DNA of 64,000 bases from Lineus longissimus (taxonomy: Eukaryota; Nemertea; Pilidiophora; Heteronemertea; Lineidae): positions 5,334,001 through 5,398,000 of the forward strand of contig NC_088312.1 of the NCBI RefSeq assembly GCF_910592395.1. The letters run 5' to 3'. How positions within the stretch are numbered: the first letter of the stretch is position 1; each line of letters begins with the position of its first letter. Shown piece by piece: positions 25,406 through 37,267 of the stretch. The position numbers were made by a program, and so were the translations under genes. Below the pieces are notes generated by a model. That model saw only the letters and a program-made list of their open reading frames with translations, was not told where the DNA came from and searched no databases.

Positions 25406-27116
25406 TGTTGCTTTTACATTTAGAATTTGCATTATCAGTACTATGGTTGTATGATTGATGCCGTGTAACTTACTACTTTGACCTCGATTTCATATTAATC
25501 ACTGAACCCGTCGAAAGGTAAGTCTCATCTCGTAGAAAACAATATCAGTTAAACAAATTTACAATTCGTTCAATACACCCGGAGGTCATTCACCTGTTTA
25601 CTCTGGTAAAAGTGAGAGCCAACTGGCAAGGAATCAATTCTAAGTAGGATAGTATCACACGTCAACTGTTTAATACCAAACCTTCATTTTGGGAATCTGC
25701 CAACAATAGACTGCGTGAGATGGAAGTGTTGCTGTATCAACGCTTCAAGGGAAGGCGAATGTTTATTTACATGTACATAGTCTATGTCATTCTACAACTC
25801 GGTGTTATGGGTGCGTTTTTGGTACCGATATGCATCACTCATCAGGTCGCCGAATGCCTTGATATGGCCAACCTACAGCACTTGAGTACTGATTATTATT
25901 TATTCTACCAAACTTTCAATAATATCATTCGACAAACATAAAAATAACAGTTCTTATTGAGAGTTTATTTAATCATCGCATGTAGAAGATTCCCCCAGTT
26001 TACACATCTACTTTCTGACTGTTGCTGTAATTGCACATTAAACCTGGGCCTCTAGTATAACCAGAGACTGTACACAAATCACCTGTCGTTCATTTCTTCG
26101 ACACCAAGTACACAGGTTCTCCTAGTGCATTAGGTAATGCATTATTCCACTAAGCGTTAGAAAGCTACCTGGGCGAGTCTTCACTTGGTAGGATCTACCG
26201 TGGCCCCAGCTTCAAATGTTCTCCATCACAACGCCTGTATGTGAAAATCATTCAGACGTTAACTGTTATTGACTCTCATCAGTGACCCAGGTTCCAAGCT
26301 GCTGATCAACTAACTATATATGTTTACCTTCTTCAAAAATTATCTCATCACATTTCATAGGCCCTTTGCCAACATCAGCAGATTCATTGCAAAGGTCGTC
26401 CGTGGAGGCTTACCAATGACATACATGTTGCGTGGTCTTACTACGAGTGGCATCAGCGCATTCGTTCTTGCCATCGACGATTATAACTAAAACTGAGTCA
26501 TTCGAAGCAACCCTTATTTCGGAGCCAGGAGAACCATATGCATCTTTACAAAGCAGGTTTCAGCAATACAAGAAGGAATTTTATGTCAGTGCTGTAACAC
26601 TGTGCCCGAGGACATGGCTTTATTAAATTTCCGTCGTTCAAGGACACGTCAGAGAAACAGCTGGTAATGATGCTAGTACATGTAGCACACACGTACATAT
26701 TCCATATTGGCACAAAGCCATACGCAACATTCGCTCTCAGCAATACATTGGCTTATACTGGTATTAAGGTCATGCTACCCCCTTTATCAGACAGGGAAGG
26801 ACATTTCAAATTGGTCTCAGCTGGAACGTCGACGTGCCCCTCCTTTTTCATCAAGGTGAAGGTCGATGCATTGTTCAATCGAGCTTAAAAGCACAATGCA
26901 ATACTGATTGCGCGCATGAGCGTACATGGTATTGAATAATAGCTGGCTACGATACAGTGAAAATTTTTCGACCGGTTTGCCTGCTTTAAAGTGTAACATA
27001 CTCCTTTTAGATTAACAATGATGAAATATACTCATCAGTGAATTTGTCACAAGATTTGTGTAATAAGAGATTTGATGGCTTAGTAATGAGGAATCGTTAC
27101 GCGTGCGGGGCGAACA
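25406..27116. other. Stretch without a recognised gene
   Basis: Several plus-strand frames of 60-73 codons (25720-25941, 26432-26626, 26667-26888) occur without recognisable motifs. A donor-like word (CGAAAG|GTAAGTC, about 25516) has no supported exon. The palindromic GCTAGTACATGTAGC lies at about 26672-26686. Otherwise unremarkable. Confidence 0.4.
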
Positions 27117-27167
27117 ATGGCAGCCAAGTCGCTTTACAGCGATGTACTGACCGGAAATAGACGGTGA
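27117..27167 (+). other. CpG-rich islet with a Kozak-like ATG and ETS-type site
   Basis: A small GC-rich islet reads ACGCGTGCGGGGCGAACA followed by ATGGCAGCC. The ATG has a favourable A at -3 and G at +4. The frame stays open for 16 codons (MAAKSLYSDVLTGNRR). The islet also holds ACCGGAAAT (about 27150), close to the ETS-family core. It could be a first exon or core promoter, but the only donor-like GT (CGGTGACA) is weak. No family is recognised. Confidence 0.15.
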
Positions 27168-27472
27168 CAATGTGCAAGACTAGGTCAGCATCAATTTGAT
27201 ACGCTCAAACTCAATTAATGATGCATTAATATCACATTATAGACGAATCTTTAGTGCTCAATAAACAGGAGTACAAAAATTGTTTCTGTTTAGACATTCC
27301 ATACCGTTATCTGTGTGACACAACACATACATCAGCGAGAAAGAATGTCTTTTGTCTATTCGATAACCTAATTTTAATCAGCAGGTCTAAAAGATGTACA
27401 GACGACAAGGAGGTAATGTACGCTTTGTAACTAGTTATTACCAAATATATACCAGAACTTGCCGATCCATTA

Positions 27473-27616
27473 TTGGTATTACCAAGTATGGATTACTTGG
27501 TATACCATGTACTTACTTGGTATTACCAAGAATGGATTACTTGGTATACCATGTACTTACTTGGTATTACCAAGTATGGATTACTTGGTATACCATGTAC
27601 TTACTTGGTATTACCT
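27473..27616. repeat. 44-bp minisatellite (~3.3 copies) with internal palindromes
   Basis: A 44-bp unit repeats at exact 44-bp spacing (reference bases 27481, 27525, 27569, 27613). The copies are identical except for one substitution (CAAGTATGG versus CAAGAATGG). Each unit contains the palindromes CTTGGTATTACCAAG and TTGGTATACCAA, so each copy can fold on itself. The plus strand is open through it in more than one frame, but this is explained by the repeat. Confidence 0.95.
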
Positions 27617-29851
27617 ATTTCGTTATTAATTGAACATCCATTTTATTGCAAAACAGAAAAAAAACATTATTACAGAAGAAAACATGATTCCTTTTTTTAA
27701 TTCTTAAAGTGCCTACATAAAAACCTGATAGATTTGTCAAGTTGTTTGATTTCACATTTTATCCACAATCCTGTGCAAGAGTATTCTAAAGATGTCCCTC
27801 TAAAATTGACATATCAAATGGGTGGTGTAATCTCTTTCGACAAATACCGCTTTGATCATGAATAGTCATGATTGATGTGTTGATGTATCCACACGTCAGA
27901 ACACAGTAAGTGTGAGGTCACGGTGATGACGTGTTCCGCTCTGTTTTCCTCACTCCCCCACATCGGCAGAGAAACCTAGATTCCTGGACCTGATACACTT
28001 ATGACTGACCTTGGCAAATAATTCACGGATTGTGTTAAACAGGGCGATCGTCCTATTCGACCCAGTTTGCTGCAATGGCATGTGACATTCTTGTTACAGA
28101 TGCGAGAGCATTTAAAAGATGATTCATTGACGAGTCATTCATATTCTAATATACTTATATATAGCTAAACTAAAGGCCAATTTGTTTCAGCGAATATCGT
28201 ATTCGACCTACATGGTTAAAGGTGCATCCGTCCCCTTCAATGAGATGTTGGATTAAACTCAAGGATGAAAGTACAATTCTAATTTCATTCAACACCGGAA
28301 GTTAGTGTGGATCTACCAGCCCCCTGTCAACTGGATGGCTCTGTCCTGTTCTTGTGGCTCTGGTGTACCCCTCCTTGACCCCGGCCTCTCACAGTACACT
28401 CCTTCATGTGTATTTCGGCTGCTATCGTAGTGCATGCATGGTGTGACCATGATGCATGTAGCCTACCCAGAGACAACACAGACCTGTGTTAGTAAGGCAT
28501 TGTTACAACCATCAGCCGTAACCTTGCCAAAAGCAAGTTGTTATCTTTGTATAACGGTTTCCGTGTCACATGGTTTGTCCATTGTACAGAGTCTACGTGG
28601 AGAAGTCTAAAACAAAGGAAAAAAACAGCTCTCGTTTAATTTTTTTCCCAAAATGTAAACCGGATTTAAAAGTTTTGTATGTATTTAAAGGGGATTTAAG
28701 TTTGTCCAATAACGTTGAAACTTTTAGCGGTTTGGGGATAAATTAATAGAAATAATAAAAATCATGGTAGAATTCTACAATTAAAATATCATTTGACATG
28801 ACCACGAGGGAGGTAAAACGTTGAAAATAAAACTTGGCAATATAGGTGCTTGTATATCTTCAGATTTTTTTAGTATTGTACGCATATTGAGTGTAAATGT
28901 TTTCATTAATAAATATCATAGTGAATTAGACAGATCAAGAGATAACCTATTGGGACGTCTGATCGAATTAGAAATAGCTCTTTCTGAAGAAATTAATTTC
29001 CAAATATGGTTGATTTAATTTTATTGATGAGAATTTAAAGAAATCAACACAAACAATCGTAAACATACATGATTTGAATATGAAAACGTGCAACGGCACT
29101 CATCGTCAACTTATAGTTATACTTAAACGGTCAGTTTTGAAAATTGAATTCTTATTTGCGGATACATTCGAGGTAATTTGACTCACATGAAAACTATTAA
29201 CATACTTCTGATATTGACAGGGTGCAGGAAATGATAATGGTACAAGCCTAAATAGCATGGTAGTTGCTATAAATATAATACCTCACATACCCGACTAACA
29301 TCTCCCATGACATTCCACCTTGTGATACTAGGGGTTAAGCAACTTCCGCTCTCATGAATGATGTTGGCATTAAGTACATATACATTACAAATATTGACAT
29401 ATAATACTGTTAAAAGTACCTTGTTCTGAATGACCTTTAACCCGATGTATAGTTGACAATGATGACATGGGTACTAAATAGGACATATCCAAATACATCC
29501 TTTGATGAATAAATGTAGCAATGCCAAGTGACCCAGTGGTTTATACATAGCAAAGTGGACCTACCTTGTTGAGAGGCACGAGAGCAGTTAAGATCAGCTA
29601 TGAGGGTAATGTGGATATAAATGGGGAATACCACGTTCAGCATCATTCAAATGCCACTATAATGACGCGAGTAGTAAACGGGGAGCCCATTGAGCAAGAT
29701 ATTCGGGGAGACTGACAGCCTTTCTTGGATTCTTATTGGTCGAACTGCCGTAATCAATGAACTGGTTTCTGTAATTAGCACAAAGGACCATGTAATTCGG
29801 TGTCATGTGACTGGAAAGGCAAATCGCCCTTAGTGATAGTTGAAAGTGTGA
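27617..29851. other. Stretch without a recognised gene
   Basis: AT-rich non-coding DNA with one GC-richer patch at 28290-28440. That patch starts with a consensus ETS site, ACCGGAAGT (28294-28302). It carries an open frame of about 40 codons beginning VWIYQPPVNWMALS and then ending at a stop. No protein family was recognised. Confidence 0.4.
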
Positions 29852-30436
29852 GATTTTGGTGAGTTACTACATCAGGAGAACTGGAGTACAGCTGATACCG
29901 AGCTGGAGGAGGGAACAGAGGCTCGGAGGTCGGCCCGCAACACGGCTACCGTAGGATGGCCTCAGGTGGTTAGTGCTGTTCTTTACATCTTTGGTCCCTT
30001 GGACAAGGGGTGTTCAGAGGGGTCACCCAAAGAGCATCCTCTCGTCTACAGGTGCAAAACCATTAGCAGCTTTCTAATGTCAACATTATTGTCACTGCTT
30101 ATCTACTGCTTACAGTATGCGAGACGTTTGCGCATGAACAAAAATGGCTGTGCTTCTGCGCTGTATCGTTGTACACGAACTGTATGTATGTACAGACCAG
30201 CTGATCTGGTACTGTCACCGTACCTTATTGGGGAATCCCATGGCCATGACCCTTTTGACAGGAGTCAAGCAGCACGTTACAGCAATGAAAACCTCCGCTC
30301 CACATACAAATCTAGCATAAGACGTGACCTTGAAACGAATCGAAGCAGCAGCGGCTCAAATGCTAGCGCTGTCAAGGCATTCGGAGTACACGACCAGTAT
30401 CCATGTTTCTCAACTGGAGATGGCATATTCTGGTAA
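29852..30436 (+). CDS. Longest open frame in the window, unknown protein (doubtful)
   Basis: The frame is open from just after a TGA (29849-29851) to TAA (30434-30436), about 194 codons, clearly longer than any other frame here. The first in-frame ATG is at 30077, which would leave 119 residues. An earlier GTG at 29966 is not a credible animal start, so the upstream part would have to be exonic or read-through. The peptide has one hydrophobic run (about 30062-30117, SSFLMSTLLSLLIYCLQ) followed by a basic patch (ARRLRMNK). The C-terminal third is rich in Ser, Asn and Arg. I see no domain motif. Local base composition is GC-richer, which lengthens chance frames. It may be a chance ORF, a decayed gene or a lineage-specific protein. 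Confidence 0.15.
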   Translation, partial: DFGELLHQENWSTADTELEEGTEARRSARNTATVGWPQVVSAVLYIFGPLDKGCSEGSPKEHPLVYRCKTISSFLMSTLLSLLIYCLQYARRLRMNKNGCASALYRCTRTVCMYRPADLVLSPYLIGESHGHDPFDRSQAARYSNENLRSTYKSSIRRDLETNRSSSGSNASAVKAFGVHDQYPCFSTGDGIFW

Positions 30437-30732
30437 CGTCCTTGGATATTTCTCAATTTAGGGGTGTCTTGCTCCATTTGCAAATGGCAGTTAATGTCAG
30501 CTGATTTTGGTGCACGTGCTTACGTCTCTTGCGTTGTACGCTTTCTCTATGTACATTGATGTAGTCATTGCACACTGTTGATGATGGATAGCGGTATCAC
30601 GACCGGAATCTCGCGCATTTGGGGTTAAAAGGTTAAAATATTGGGCGTTCTGTCATTTTGTCTATGTCTGTGTCCATGTAGGTCCATTTCAGCTTAGATG
30701 TTCCATCTTGTATTACATAATGGCGTCCAAGC
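30437..30732. other. Spacer between two long open frames
   Basis: No gene was recognised. It ends with ATGGCGTCC (30720-30728), which matches the core of a YY1-type element, just before the next open frame. Confidence 0.35.
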
Positions 30733-31110
30733 ATGGTATTGGCATGTGCGCAGATGGCCTTGACACTGGGTCACGTCAGGCTTACACAGGGATCAGGGTC
30801 TATGTTGGTGTTATATTGTCCCTCTGAACCTCCATTCGAATATATGTATCAAGTGTCCGCAGTATCCTTAAAACGTCCAGCAAATGTTGGCAATGTCCTG
30901 TCTGTACCACCATGTGCACAAGTGGGCCACAGCTGTCAGTGTAGCGCCATAGTACTTCATAAACGTCCCATCAATTTACTCCAGTTTTATTGCACCATGA
31001 CATTTTTTCAACAGAATAGAGGAGGCACATTGTCCCGACACCCGGCTACAAACCCCCAACGTCGGCACTTATCTCGCAAAGTTCATAGCGTACACTGTCA
31101 TCGTCTATAG
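30733..31110 (+). other. 125-codon open frame, unknown (doubtful)
   Basis: An ATG-initiated frame follows an in-frame TAA four codons upstream. The predicted peptide (starting MVLACAQMALTL) has scattered Cys and a basic, His-rich tail, but no recognisable motif. It lies on the same strand as the long frame at 29852-30436 but in a different phase, 300 bp downstream. It may simply reflect the same GC-richer block. Confidence 0.1.
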
Positions 31111-34100
31111 TGCACACATACTCACAGGGAGGTAGTTGACATGTATGAATGTCCATACCCCCTACTCCTTTGGTCGTATTTATAGAAAATATGTGATGAT
31201 ACTCATAAAAAATATGGAATACGGGGCATGCAGTGCATAAAGATAAGTGTACATATAAGCAGAAAAATAAGAGCATATTGAAGTACTAATTTCATAGTGA
31301 GGGATCGCCTGTTACAAGTAACTACTGTTATGTCTCGAGGGAATAAAGAAGTATCAACTTATACCCACATTCAATCTGGTCTTGCTGTTCATGCTCCTTG
31401 TATCCAAGAATGTATCCAAGAATGTTGTTTTTGCTGTTAAAAACAAGAATCCCGTCCCCATCTACCTTTCCCACATACCCCAGCCCTCTATATCCCACTA
31501 AATGCAGCAGGCAGATTGTGAAATTGACAGAGATTTCATTGATATGAGTTGCATTCAACTTGGCTTTGTTTTTGAGTTTCTTCAACTTGCGATGGTCATA
31601 AGCCCACCTTCAAGTTATCTGATGCCATGCAAAAGAAGCTGTTTCTAAGATAAATCAACACCACAACAATAAGTAATGAACGAAGGCTAAGTTGAAGTTA
31701 CTAACGCTGTATAAAAGCAACAAAAGGATTATATCTGTGTACATTCGTTTAAGTATCTTTCTGGAGGAAATATCACTGATAGTTGCACACGCCCTATTGC
31801 TTGCTCAACAGGTAGATGGCTTTTGGAGAAGCAGTCATCAACAACATCTTTACAAACAGACATATATGCTTTTTGATACCAGCTTCAGCATTCTTTAAAT
31901 TACAAACCAATTGAGGGACACCAGAGTCGTTTTCTATGTCTCTGCATACAGTCATTGTTCTATAACAGTACGTTGTCTTGCAAGGTTATAATGATATACA
32001 TGATTGATGATCTCTTTGATTATTGCATTATTGGCGTATTAGATTATAGAGACTACCAATCATGCACACAAGGAGGAATATTCACCTGGGGCTGAATATC
32101 TGTATGCCTTTAATTGCAATATATTGCATACAAATATCAGTTTGTCATTGTTTCAATGATTCAAAATATTCAATGGTGAGAGAATTTTCTTAAAACAAAT
32201 TCGTAGGTTTCTTCATCACGCTATTGATTTATGATGAAATGCTGTTTGCTTCAAACATGACAGGGCTCAATGAGGCTACCATGTTATGCAAGTCTGGCCT
32301 GCTCACCCAAGCTTAACGATAAATATTTCAGTAAATTCTTAAATTCTTGATATACAGCATTTTCTCGTGCTGTTAACCAATGATTTATACCTATTAACCC
32401 CATTTGAATAAAAGGGTTATAGTGAAAACAAACAAATCGCAATCAATTAAAATAAACAACATTTTCCCTATGTCATCAACTGATAATTCTTCAGGTTTTT
32501 TAAAATATTTTTTGAGTGGCATCATCGAAAATATCTGCCATTCTGGGACTGACATTGAACAAACCCCCACACCTCCCTTCACAATCAACCATTCCACCAT
32601 TCTAACCTTCACATTTCGTGTTCTCAATGGTAAAAATAGCAACACATCCGGTCAAACTCAATGATCAGTGATTAGGACGCCATTTTGGGCTCGTAAGCAG
32701 ACGATCAGGATATCGAGGTCAAACTGTGGTCATGGGAAGGCTCCCCATACAGCTGGAGGTGTACCATCTGCCTGCCGTTTGATGCATGAGCCACTATTGG
32801 CAGCTCTGCTGCAGTACCATGTACATTAGCCCCCTGTACAATCTATACCCTTTGCATAGTTACCCCTGAGATGCAGTGTAGCAAATAATGCAGGAGTTGA
32901 AATTGAAGTGTTGGTTCTATTCAGTTCACTGATATGTGACTTTATTGGTTTTTGCTTCAGGTTTCGTGGCTCTAGTTCGCTATGACATGAGAGAAATGGC
33001 TTTCGTTGAAAAGCCAGAAGAAAAACCACAATTTAAAAAAGAAATTATGTAATAATTGAATATTTGGCATTAAATGGAATATCGGCATATATATCGATAA
33101 GATTTTGAGGCCAATATTGTTAGTTGACAGCGGTATCTTTGTGGTAATTGTGTATTATTAAGCTGCTAGTTCTTGACGAGAAAGTCTGTAAGATACATGA
33201 TTACAACATATTTGTATTTATCAATTTATCAATCAAATCATATTATCTATTATTCTAAATGTGCGTAAAAAAAGCTTTCACGTCGTATCGTCAAGACAGC
33301 TTTTTAAAAGTGTTTTGTTATCTAAAGTCCTTTATCGTTGAAGCATATTTCGACATACAGCTAAATCCCTAGTTCATGTTGATTTAAAAGCATGTTGAAT
33401 GATAAATGCATGTTTTTGTTGGTTGTGGCATGAATCTGCATATTTAAAATTTGTGCAATTCATAATTCAGATCGAGCAAAATGCAAGGATCCTATAAAAC
33501 ATCCTATTTATTTTGCGAAATACCGTAGCTTCGCTACCAACTACATGCAAGCTAGTGTATTTCACTGCATTGCACATTCAAGGCTGTCTTATCGTAAGTT
33601 TAAGCAGAGACAATGAACTGATAGACTGGCAGCTAGTTACCTCATTAGAATCGCTCTTCGCGACAAATACCCTCTTTTCACACCGAGAAATGAAAAAATA
33701 CCTTATCACAAGAAAACTTTGGACAATTTTACTATGGAATGCTGTTTCATGAAAGACTTATTAGACATGGCTGTTGAAGGTCAGTCAGCTAATTCACTGC
33801 ATCCCTTACAGACTTATATCAATTCATCACATTGTTTATATTTAAAATGCAATTCATGTACTAAGCTTGTGGAAAGTATGATGCCAATTTCAATAGCCTT
33901 ACCACGAAAGACACTGTTCGAATCGACGGGAACATGTATTTGGAATATTTTGTCACAAGAAATGCATATTTGTTTTTTCTGCAAAACATTGAGTACTTTC
34001 GAGCCTGACTGAAGAATGTAAACCTTACTGCAACACAACTTTGTCATGGGTGCATGTCACACAATGAATGAACTTTTCCAAACTGTCGCCATTATTTTCA

Positions 34101-36721
34101 ATAATGTCATTGAGTTTTAACAGTGCTGCTCAAGCTGTCAAACACGACCCTTAGGAGCTCTGTACCAGCTCAATTACTGTCCTGGACTACTGATATTAAA
34201 ACAGATGATGTATTCCGATCAGAATCTGTATCACTTAGAGTAACTAGACTAATGTGAGGAAAGGTAAGAAAAAGAACAGAGTACAGAAGGTCACTATTTT
34301 TCAGTAGCAAAGTGTACTTTTCAGATCTAAGAAAGTCTCTTCTACGTGTTATTCGGTGATACTAGTTTTGCAAACTTACTGCATCTCAATCAAACCATGG
34401 AGGGTCAAATCACTTCCTCGTTCTGGTCTAGGCCATGGTCATCTCGACATAGAATCTCTAAAAAAATACCCACAACATAATGTCCACCTCCCATCTAAGG
34501 TCACTGGACCCACAACCATTGTTTGAATTCCATTAAGCCTTCTTATTAACATTCAAAACTAAGACTGCTGAAATTCTCATTTTGTTATCTCTTGGTCACT
34601 GGTCTGGTTTTCCTTTATCTTTAGACAGAATGTTCAATATCATGAATGCAAAGCCGCTTCAGGCAGGTCACAGGGACCATTCAACTTTATATACCCCTTC
34701 TTCCCCACTGAGTTTGAATGTGAAACTGATAGCCACCACTAAAAACATTGTTTTTTAATAATGGACACACAGAGTGTGGTCAGAGCGCCTGATCAAAAGG
34801 TCAACAAAGTGATTGCTGAAGACAAAAACGTTTGAGAACAATCCAGTTCTTTGTATTCATCAACATTGTTTAAAATTCGATACTATGGTTCCATATTCAC
34901 TCCAGAAACGTTCAAAAACAACGTTGAATATCAAAGTATTTCTCTATCTTGTTTCAATCCACTAGCAACAAACTGACGTTTACTGATTATTTTGTTTCCT
35001 TTCCTTCATCAGTCCTTCCTGGGAAAATGATAATAATTGTTGATCGATTCCATATATGTAGAGGAGAGGAAACGAGTATTTTAGCAAAGTATTCGATAAA
35101 GGTTTCATCAAGATTAACAACAAGATGTGTGACACCTTTCAAGCAGGCAGTGCGGAGCCTCCCCGGAGGAGTAACTATTTTGCAAGATGAGTAACAACCT
35201 TAGGAGACTGACAAGCAACCATTTGAGGTATCTCGAATTGTTGTAAACAGTTTACATCTTACACTACATGCTACAAGACAACTAATATTGGGACCTGGCT
35301 AGCACAGCCATAACCCCCATAGCCAAGTTGTTGTACCACAAGACGTTCATTACCCCCTAAGGGACTAAGGAACTACCTTTGAGGTCATGATGTATGTCAT
35401 ATCGGAAAAAAATACAACTGGAGACTGAGCTAGTAGCCACCATTGAGGATATATTATACTGCATCACTAGTAACTACTTGTAACAACAGATTGTAACGCA
35501 AAGTCCAGTAACACCCTTATTTTATGCCTGCGTAGCTAGCCCTGAGAACTTCAGCCAACATTGAAGAGTTTGTAGAGGTGTGCAACAGTCTCATATCCGT
35601 CGCCAATCGCTCAGAATCACTGCGTAAGAGGATTTGCAAAAATCGGTCGCTGACCATGCACCCGCCACTGAGTTTGACAAGACGTGCAAAACCCTTCTAC
35701 CTACACTACCCAGTCATCGCTGGTATAGAGAGTTGAAGGTTTCGAGGTATCAAAGGGCTACATGAACGATTGTGATGTCCAGGGATGCTCATGCGTGGAC
35801 CCAAAGAGAATACTTCGCAAAATCTATGGACATGATGGAATGTATAGGGTTGCAAAATGATGGAAAGCACAACAATCTACTTTGTAGTAGTACATTTTAT
35901 GAACACCGTTGGGCCTCATCTTTTTAACTACTAAGCGGATTTTCTAGCTCAAGGTCTTTAAAAGGCTTTCCTAGAAATATTTCTAAGCTTTGTGAAAAGA
36001 ACTTGAATCTCCCATGTGCACAATAGTACACAGTAAACCCAACTGGAATGGCAACGACATTCAAGTTTCTCTCTTTTCTGACCCTTTAAGGTCACCGGAT
36101 ATGCAAAGTATCCAAAAATAGCCACGGAGCGACACTGAATGATGGCGGTCTTTGTTGTCAGGAAGGGGCTTCCTCAGTAGGTCAACGTAGGGTCATCCAA
36201 ATTAGGGGAATGAGGAATGCCATTACAAATCACGCAGGAGTAGGGAAATCAGTGGGACAGGCTCATGATATGGGTTCGACTCATGGAAGAATCATCGTTG
36301 TTTCGCCGTTGTGCCCTAGTGCATTGAATATAGACATTTTCCGTCCTGTACGGTTTATTTTTCGACCAATCGGGTTGAAATCTTCAGGTCATAACTATTT
36401 TGTGTGTCAATCTGATCTTGTGCCAGGAATGAATAGGAAATGCCCAGAGACGAAATACGGCCTATCCTGGTGACACCAAAATGATCACAGGGCTTTGCCA
36501 AAGAAATATTTTCATTTCTGCACGGATAGTCCTGTACCCTGTTTAGTTTCGGTTTATTTGTGTAACTAGATAAATTGCGGGGCATATGGAACATGGATCA
36601 CTTTGTCCCCCTTACACCAACACACGCCCTATACCCCCATAAGATGTGGATGAAGTCATTGTCCATCAAACATCTCGACAACTGTTCCACATAAGCTTAC
36701 GACTGGTGTGGTTTTATAGTT
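31111..36721. other. Long stretch without a recognised gene
   Basis: Mostly AT-rich non-coding DNA. A 14-bp duplication (TGTATCCAAGAATG twice) lies at about 31399-31426. A small hairpin, GTAGC-TTC-GCTAC, is at 33525-33537. A minus-strand AAAATGGCGTCC (about 32678-32690) matches a YY1-type core. Overlapping opposite-strand frames at 32394-32664 and 33719-34047 have no motifs. Confidence 0.45.
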
Positions 36722-36760
36722 TGGGATGGACCCTTGAACGCACATGTCGGGTTCATCCCA
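36722..36760. repeat. Inverted repeat, 12-bp arms
   Basis: TGGGATGGACCC (36722-36733) is matched by GGGTTCATCCCA (36749-36760) with one mismatch and a 15-nt loop. It would form a stable RNA or DNA hairpin. No known RNA class is recognised. Confidence 0.7.
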
Positions 36761-37238
36761 GGCATAGTTACCTTACAAGTCTGCTTCATGCCCTGCGTCT
36801 TCAGTCATGTCTGGGGCCGGACAAACTGAAAGATACAATGTGAAATTCATATTAGTTGAAAAGATCAATAAAGAACCCCCTCAAAATAATGCCACTGAAA
36901 CAACTTGCTAGACAACATTGAACTGGTGAACTGTTCTAATGTGCCCAATAGTTCTTTCTGTCAGCACATTCGGTCAGCATCAGCAGTTACCAGCCTGATA
37001 AAAAGATTATCCTTGTTTTTTCCCTGCATCTCCAAGCTTACGTGTTAAACCCCTTCTTTCATGGAGATAAGAAGCAGCATCATCCTCCAAGAACCTCAAG
37101 CTGATGATGACTGCCCTGGAACTTAACATGTTTACTGAGGAATCCCTTCTTTTATAGGACAGAAGAGGCTTGCGTTCCGTTTCCAGAGGTTCGACTCGTC
37201 CTGATATATTACGCCTGCTACACTCGGCATCTTACATG

Positions 37239-37267
37239 TGGCGTCCATACGCAATGAATGGACGCCA
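37239..37267. repeat. Perfect inverted repeat, 10-bp arms
   Basis: TGGCGTCCAT (37239-37248) and ATGGACGCCA (37258-37267) are exact inverted copies with a 9-nt loop. It is too short for a microRNA precursor and is not flanked by a T run, so its role is unknown. Confidence 0.8.

Noticed and set aside
27394-27700. Repetitive peptides in two frames as a repeat protein
   Set aside because: Fully explained by the 44-bp minisatellite; the unit is not a multiple of three.
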